Shown in pieces: positions 42,290-64,000 of a stretch of DNA of 64,000 bases (positions are counted from its first letter, which is position 1; each line of letters begins with the position of its first letter). The translations under genes were made by a program, and so were the position numbers. The stretch covers positions 14,746,453 through 14,810,452 of the forward strand of contig OZ024787.1 in assembly GCA_964017065.1 (NCBI GenBank), read 5' to 3'. Under the pieces are notes generated by a model. It was not told the origin of the DNA and did not search any database. It worked only from the letters and a program-made list of their open reading frames with translations. The DNA is from Haliclona indistincta. Its lineage: Eukaryota > Porifera > Demospongiae > Haplosclerida > Chalinidae.

Positions 42290-44750
42290 TTGTTTATGAC
42301 ACTGTCACACATAATAATGGTGGTCGTTAAAACACGGAACCGGGCATTAGAAAAGGGGGTGGAGCATAGAGATGGTATTGCTAGAGGATGCAAACCGTCA
42401 GCAGCTGTGGTTTGTGCATTCGTCATCGGACATGTCATTGGACAGTCGTCATTGGACAGTTCGTAGTCCCTGTCCCCTCATGGGAGGAGACTCCACTGCT
42501 GCTGGTCATGCTACGTAGTCGATCATGTCCATGTATTCTAGGAATCTCTATCAGACCAGAACTAGTTACAAAGAGAGCCCATAGAACATCACAGAGACAC
42601 AAAGCCACCATACCAACACACCCTCACTAGACTGGCTTCTCAACAATAGCATATGTGTTCTGTTTGAAACACCTCAGAGTGAGTTACAGCACACACCTAA
42701 CAGCAACTATATGACACCTAGCTGGTGTGGAGACTATATATGGGTTCACTACCACTATATTGCCCAGGGCTGTACTGCAGCAGAGGAAGAGATACCTGGA
42801 TTTTGGTATTTTGCAATAAAGCGTCACCCTCATGCACTAATAATTATGTTCAGTCTCTGATCATCCTCCATCGTGTGAATAAAGACAACAGTGACTACAG
42901 AGACTGAACACATTAGTGCATGAAAGTGACATTCAATTGAAAGTGACATTCACATGCATATGTGTGGGGCGTCCGCATGTGTGTGTGTGTGCTCATCTCA
43001 AGTTGACAGGGAATTGCTATAATTGTATTATTAGCGTATGTGTGATGAAGGATGATGTTCAGCATCGAGCATGTTTTCATATGTTAATGACATCCGCACA
43101 GCAATGTACTAGATAGATAGGGAAGAATAGGTTTGGCGCCAACCATGCACTTTACACTTTACGATACTTCAAACGAGTATACGACATTCTCAATCGTAAA
43201 ACATGTTGAGCAACACAGTAGCACTGGCTGTGCTCGAGGTGACCTTTAACCTTTAAGACGCCATGTGTAAGAGTCATCACATAATTTGTCTCACAAACAA
43301 AATGATAACACACATTAAATATTGCAATGCTGTGTTCACGATGTGATGCTATACCCAGCACCTTGTCCAGTACAAGATATGACAGCAGCTATATCCTGTG
43401 GTAAGAGTGTATCAGCTGCCTCAGTACAATGGGTGAACAGGATGTTATCATGATAACACTGTAGGATGGTAACACTATACTGCTCATAGCACGCTGACCC
43501 ACACCGGCTGAAAGATATCAGAACACTGAAGAGACACTTGACACCATCTTCAGCACACACACACACACGCACACACACACATGCGGGCGCCCCACACACA
43601 CACATCCCTTCATCCTCACAGCTGACCAACTGAACAATCACCTCACTTCACACCTAGTATCAATTTTTATCAGCTGGGTTACCAAGATCATTGTATGTAT
43701 ACTGCAGCATTGCATGGTGACGACTGCCTTCAGGAACTACAACAAATACCATTCATTCACTGATAGTGTCATATACTGCACTGATCAGTAGCTCATGGTA
43801 TGGGCTCAAGATAAAAGACACGCTACAATAGATTAGTAACAAGGATATTGATAATTGATAACAAATAAAGAGAAGCACTATAACACCAGACAAGCGTGAA
43901 GTGAGTCATGAGGATACTATTAGAATTATAGGAGACAAGAGAGAGGGAGTGAGTGAGTGAGTGAGTGAGCGAGCGAGCGCGTGAATGAGTGAGCGAGCGA
44001 GTGAGTGAGTGAGTGAGTGAGTGAGTGAGTGAGTGAGTGGGTGAATGAGTGAGTGAGTGAGTGGGTGAGATACGAGCACATGTGCATGAATGGTAATCCT
44101 TTCTGCTTCGAAGGTAAACTAACTGTGTATCCTAGCAACCACCACATCAAAACAACCTCAAAGGTCATTAACCCTCTCCTAGCTCCCATACAGTACACAC
44201 TGGTTGTGCTGTTGCCCATATCGATATATTGACCATAGACAGACAATACTGTACCATGTAGACACACTAGATGTGTGAGGGATACATGATGTTGTCATGG
44301 TGACTAAACTGCATGCTGTAGCAATGATGTTAATATTGAGTGGTTTTAATGGTAGTACTGCAGCTGTACTGTGTGTCATTGAGTATGATCATCATTCCAT
44401 TGATCAATAGTATCACTGTATCACTGAACATTGTTAACTAGCTAGGATAATAACCTACACATATCGAACAATCACCCACACAGTATGGGTATGAGGATAG
44501 CTAGTTGAACCAAGAATGTGACCACAGGTATGAGGCTAGCATGGTAGCATGGTATCAGCAGTAGGATAGTGCACTAGTATTCCCATATCGGCTTTGGTTC
44601 TTTCAGTGCACAGCCTCCGCTGTAGTACAGTTGCTGATCACATACTGTATTTTCTCAAATAAAGCCCCGGGCCTCTATTTCTTATCTAGGCCTTCTGGTG
44701 TTTTGAGGTAAAAATTATAGAGAAAACCTGGAGAAAAATATTGATTTTCT
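42290..44750. other. Duplicon downstream block, unit 3
   Basis: Homology with the other units resumes at about 42370 (atggtattgct). From 42575 the block matches 18265-20419 and 30161-32748. No PSME4 exon is present. The element-free site actag|ttacaaag is at about 42570-42580. It includes a copy of the open segment (43362-43507) and (GTGA)n at 43947-44068. No gene is called. Confidence 0.55.
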
Positions 44751-44820
44751 GCATAACTGGGATGAACCCAGTATGTCGCAGTTGCTAGAGCCTGGGTACG
44801 AGGCTACTAGGCCATCATGC
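44751..44820 (-). mobile_element. tRNA-like SINE head, unit 3 copy
   Basis: Duplicon copy of 20420-20491 with a two-base loss in the T loop (gggttcatccc). Confidence 0.5.
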
Positions 44821-45352
44821 TTCCCTAATGCACATTTAGACCATGTTTCGAGTATTGTAGTACATTACTATCTTATTGCAATTTTAATGAATCTTGCAAA
44901 ACGTATTGAGCACGAAACGTCCTTTACATGCACAATAGCTAGAAATAATACTAAAAGTTATTTAACTATAGCTATTGCGCATGTGCAAGGACGTTGACAT
45001 GCTTGGGAACTTTTGCAAGATTCAATAAAATTACAGTATTAGACAAATTTGTGACCAGTACAATTAATAACTAGTGGTATAATAACTAGTGGTTTAATAA
45101 CTAGTGGCAGGATATTCCTAGTGGTAGTAGTTCCTGAGTGATGGTATCATCCACTAATCAGTTCATGTTCCCATTGAACCAACATGCTGTACACCGGCTT
45201 GTGCTAAAATTAATAGTAATTGCAAAAGGGGAAACCCCATCATGCACTTGCAGACAAGTAATAGTTCAAACACACTACCATACATGAACTATCATTGGAG
45301 ACATGCAATTGGTTATAATACAGCACCAGATCATGACAAGTGCAGTAGATCG
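44821..45352. other. Duplicon leader, unit 4
   Basis: Equivalent to 344-600 and to 20750-21018: taataacta repeats, then the gcaaaaggggaaacccca segment. It marks the start of a fourth duplication unit. Confidence 0.6.
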
Positions 45353-45668
45353 ATACTGAGACACTATCACTGTATGTGGGCATGAGACTGAGACACTATT
45401 ACTGTATGTGGGCACGAGACTGAGACACTATCACTGTATGTGGGCATGAGACTGAGACACTATCACTGTATGTGGGCATGAGACTGAGACACTATCACTG
45501 TATGTGGGCACGAGACTGAGACACTATCACTGCATGTGGGCACGAGACTGAGACTGAGACACTATCACTGTATGTGGGCACGAGACTGAGACACTATCAC
45601 TGCATGTGGGCATGAGACTGAGACTGAGACACTATCACTGTATGTGGGCATGAGACTGAGACACTATC
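45353..45668. repeat. 32-bp minisatellite, array D (about 10 copies)
   Basis: Same unit family. Two units carry an extra gagact (gagactgagactgag), giving a longer local period. The array ends abruptly in unrelated sequence 165 bases before the assembly gap. Confidence 0.95.
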
Positions 45669-45833
45669 TGTCACAGATTCATAAAACCGAGCCCAGCTCG
45701 GAGGGAAATAGTTTCTTTGCACAACACAACAAGACCAGGCTAGGAGCATAATATATAGTACAATCAATGATTACGAAATATGATGTCATGCAAAATAGTT
45801 CAGAGTACAAGTCATTACACTCTTTCCCCCTTG

Positions 45834-46033
45834 NNNNNNNNNNNNNNNNNNNNNNNNNNNNNNNNNNNNNNNNNNNNNNNNNNNNNNNNNNNNNNNNNNN
45901 NNNNNNNNNNNNNNNNNNNNNNNNNNNNNNNNNNNNNNNNNNNNNNNNNNNNNNNNNNNNNNNNNNNNNNNNNNNNNNNNNNNNNNNNNNNNNNNNNNNN
46001 NNNNNNNNNNNNNNNNNNNNNNNNNNNNNNNNN
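45834..46033. other. Assembly gap (200 N)
   Basis: Exactly 200 undetermined bases, probably a placeholder of unknown true length. A fourth cluster gene may be missing here. Confidence 0.95.
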
Positions 46034-46745
46034 AGCCACAATACACACACATAGCCAGCTATTAGACTAGAACACATGCAACAGTCACTATACACACACA
46101 TAGCCAGCTATTAGATACTAACACATGCAACAGTCACTATACACACATAGCCAGCTATTAGATACTAACACATGCAACAGTCACTATGCACATAGCCAGC
46201 TATTAGACTAGAACACATGCAACAGTCACTATACACATAGCCAGCTATTAGACTAGAACACATGCAACAGCCACTATACACACACATAGCCAGCTATTAG
46301 ATACTAACACATGCAACAGTCACTATACACATAGCCAGCTATTAGATACTAACACATGCAACAGTCACTATACACATAGCCAGCTATTAGACTAGAACAC
46401 ATGCAACAGCCACAATACACACACATAGCCAGCTATTAGACTAGAACACATGCAACAGTCACTATACACACATAGCCAGCTATTATAGATACTAACACAT
46501 GCAACAGTCACTATACACACATAGCCAGCTATTAGATACTAACACATGCAACAGTCACTATACACACATAGCCAGCTATTAGATACTAACACATGCAACA
46601 GTCACTATACACACACATAGCCAGCTATTAGATACTAACACATGCAACAGTCACTATACACACATAGCCAGCTATTAAATACTAACACATGCAACAGTCA
46701 CTATACACACACATAGCCAGCTATTAGACTAGAACACATGCAAGT
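46034..46745. repeat. About 43-47-bp minisatellite
   Basis: About 16 tandem copies of a unit running agccagctattaga, tactaacacatgcaac, agtcactatacacacat. Variants have gactagaac or a shorter tacacat. It borders the gap and probably caused it. Confidence 0.95.
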
Positions 46746-46970
46746 TGATCTAATTAAAAGAATGTTAAATCGAAAGTCAAGTGAGCAGCTTGATATGCAT
46801 GACCACTTCATCTTGATATGAGTACCTGTGCCGGCATGCAGTAAGTGCTGGAATCAATATGAGCAAAGCTGCATTGTCACAGTAGAGAGATAAACACAAC
46901 TCAAAATTAAGTTAAAAAACAATCGAAAACATGAAAATTGAACAATCATTTGTCATTGTGACTACAGCTG

Positions 46971-57666
<10,696 letters not shown>

Positions 57667-58616
57667 TATAACCTAGTGTAGCAGAGTGGGCGGAGTCATC
57701 AATGATATAATGATACACGTATTCATACTTCCAGATCAGCATTTCTGGATCTAGTCCAATTCTTCAATACACTATAGTATTACTGTATTAATTTATCTAC
57801 ACATTTTAAACCACAGTGTAAACAGTGTAGGCTAACGTTAGTGTAAATTATACCACAGCTGCTCCTGCTGTCCTTACTTAGCTCTGTACTTTATTACTAT
57901 AATTTATTACACTTTATATTTCACTAAACTAGTTGTAACTATGTATGGACATGATGCAACAACATGTGATCTCATTATTCTGCCGCCATTTTGCCCCGCT
58001 ACATTTTCCCGCCCGCTCCTCCTAGCTAGTATTTAGAGCTGACCTGATTGGTGTAAGATTGAGTCTGGCTAGGCCCTCTACTACTGGTGGCGGGTAGTAT
58101 TTACCGCGGGAACACCTGGTAGTTAAATGCACTGGTCCTCGAGGTCAAGTGTGTTATTGTACTTGACACTCTTGGAAGTGATGCACTCGGCCCGTCCCTA
58201 CTGGTAGTATCGAGGTCTGGTCACCACAACACGACTGGTAACACAAATGAAAGCGTTTCTAAGATAGAAGCGACCTTTAGATGATAAAATGAGCAGCTGG
58301 AAGCTGTTTTACAGTTAATACCTGCTGTGGAATAGGCCGCCTCGATGCCTCCTGGTCTTTATCTTGAGCGCGTTAATAGTATTCATAGCGCTAACACGTG
58401 TAGTCTGACCAATCAGAATAAAGCAAGCTAACCGGAAGTTACCGCTTATGTCACTTTATCCGCACACGAGCTATAAATAGAACACAACACAGCACATTAC
58501 ATAATCAATTATAAGAAGTGTATCAGTTAAAAATAGGAATCTGTAAGCAGTAATCATGTCAGCAGATATCAACAAGCATATTGTGTGTGTGGATGGATGG
58601 GTGAGCGAGTGGGGTA
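57667..58616 (-). promoter_or_regulatory. Upstream region of the 19-exon gene
   Basis: About 0.95 kb between the start of the 19-exon gene and the stop of WDR45B. It contains a YY1-type motif on the gene's strand (caaaatggcggc, 57982-57993) and an ETS-type ccggaagt at 58432-58439. A plus-strand tataaata is at about 58471. The right part must also hold the 3' UTR of WDR45B. No gene is seen. Confidence 0.45.
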
Positions 58617-62969
<4,353 letters not shown>

Positions 62970-63109
62970 ACAGAAATTGAAAAAATTGTGTGATTTTTTG
63001 GGAAATGCTAAAATTAATTTTTGATACATTAAAAATTAACCACGGCCACGCCTGTTGTGACCACGCCCACAGTGTAATTGTGCTCGTGGTGATTGTGAGG
63101 CGGTTGCCA

Positions 63110-63512
63110 ATGGCGCTCAAGATGGACCAGCGAGTGAGTCACGTCACGTCTGCTGCTGACTCACTTGTTCTCTCTCTGTCATCATCACTAGGAGTTCAAC
63201 AGCACAGCTCACCAATGGCTGGACAGCTTGACACAATCTCCAGACGACAAGTAACGTGTTCACACACACACTGATCACCATGATGATGCATCTCTCACAC
63301 TGTAGGGTACCTGTGAAGCTGCCTGGAGTGATTGATGACAGGTTAGTAGACACACACTGTGCACTCCATGAATGGACTCCTCTCCTGCAGTGGACTGGAT
63401 CTACCCCTTGTCCTGGACAAACTAGGCTCATCACTGAAGCTATCGGGACAGTGAGTGGTGACCCCATACTATATCAGAACGGCTCCCTCTCTCTCCCTCC
63501 TCCCTCTCTCCA

Positions 63513-63586
<74 letters not shown>

Positions 63587-63779
63587 CCTCCCTCTCTCTC
63601 TCCCTCTCTCTCCCTCCCTCTCAGTCCCAGACCTCCCTACAGGCTGGTGGTACTCATCTCTCTGTCCTAGCCCGTGGTCTAGCCAGCTATCTACATGTTG
63701 CTCTGGACCACAGGGATATTGACTCCATTGCTAACAATGTACATACCTCAACCACACAGTGTCTCCTACACCTGCTGGG
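63110..63779 (+). CDS. First five exons of an unrecognised gene, runs off the window
   Basis: Exons 63110-63133, 63192-63250, 63306-63341, 63391-63450 and 63625-63779 begin MALKMDQ|REFNSTAHQWLDSL in frame, using the ATG at 63110. Later parts read VKLPGVIDD, LDLPLVLDKLGSS and LARGLASYLHVALDH. Phases fit from exons 1 to 4. The exon 4 donor is phase 2, but the most protein-like frame of exon 5 needs phase 0, so a tiny exon in the (TC)n tract or a sequence error is likely. Helical content suggests an armadillo/HEAT-like protein, but I do not recognise the family. The donor ggg|gtaagc at 63780 shows that the gene continues. Confidence 0.6.
63519..63620. repeat. (TC)n microsatellite
   Basis: The pyrimidine tract before exon 5 of the partial gene. 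The SLSLSL frames are artefacts. Confidence 0.97.
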
Positions 63780-63920
63780 GTAAGCTCATGGTGTGCATTC
63801 ATAGTGCTGTACAGTCTGGCATAGCCTGACATTAGTAAAATGAAGTGTTTCTAAAACATAATCCAAATATCTACCTTGGTACCAGGGAAACCTAACCTGG
63901 CTTCCAAACCAAGTATGCAG

Positions 63921-63975
<55 letters not shown>

Positions 63976-64000
63976 CTCTCTCTCCTCCCTCCCTCCCTCC
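63780..64000. repeat. Intron sequence ending in (TC)n
   Basis: Intron DNA of the partial gene. From 63925 it is tctctc with a short ccctccctcc end at the window edge. Confidence 0.8.

Overview
The window reads as animal DNA from an early-branching metazoan. A demosponge such as Amphimedon is my best guess. The evidence is very short GT-AG introns (46 to 63 nt in several genes), orthologues of bilaterian genes in compact order (PSME4, WDR45B, a CENPV-like GFA-domain gene), ankyrin-Roc-COR-Death proteins, and intergenic space packed with minisatellites and foldback elements. The species is an inference. A run of 200 N at 45834-46033 marks an assembly gap.

Left part, 1-45.8 kb: a segmental tandem duplication. 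Each unit carries a leader, a 32-bp minisatellite, about 0.7 kb of conserved upstream DNA, a large plus-strand gene, and a downstream block with a tRNA-like SINE and (GTGA)n. The three genes are 2442-9389, 22796-29281 and 35997-42267. Each has one giant exon with ankyrin repeats, a Roc GTPase and a COR region, followed by small exons ending in a Death domain. The fourth unit is cut by the gap just after its minisatellite. Unit 1 also holds the C-terminal 13 exons of a PSME4-like proteasome activator on the minus strand. Unit 2 keeps only the last exon of that gene. A 1.15-1.2 kb foldback element with two perfect 150/149-nt inverted arms sits in unit 1 and at a different site before the unit 3 gene.

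Right part, 46-64 kb: unique genes. An unrecognised 19-exon minus-strand gene (46971-57666, about 1551 aa) has two Cys-rich zinc modules and a likely alternative internal first exon. WDR45B/WIPI3 follows on the minus strand (58617-62154, 10 exons, 346 aa). A CENPV-like GFA-domain gene is divergent from it (62419-62969, 136 aa). The first five exons of an unrecognised plus-strand gene run off the right edge. Almost every intron here holds its own minisatellite, including 1.3 kb of GATA/GACA repeats.

The most notable system is the ankyrin-Roc-COR-Death cluster. Its paralogues keep almost the same GTPase core. Their ankyrin arrays differ by in-frame unequal exchange (11, 10 and 7 super-repeats). 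The third gene has its terminal Death-domain exon replaced by an unrelated-looking one. This looks like a fast-evolving sensor (ankyrin), a switch (Roc-COR) and an interchangeable adaptor (Death). That functional reading is inference; the gene structures come from the sequence.
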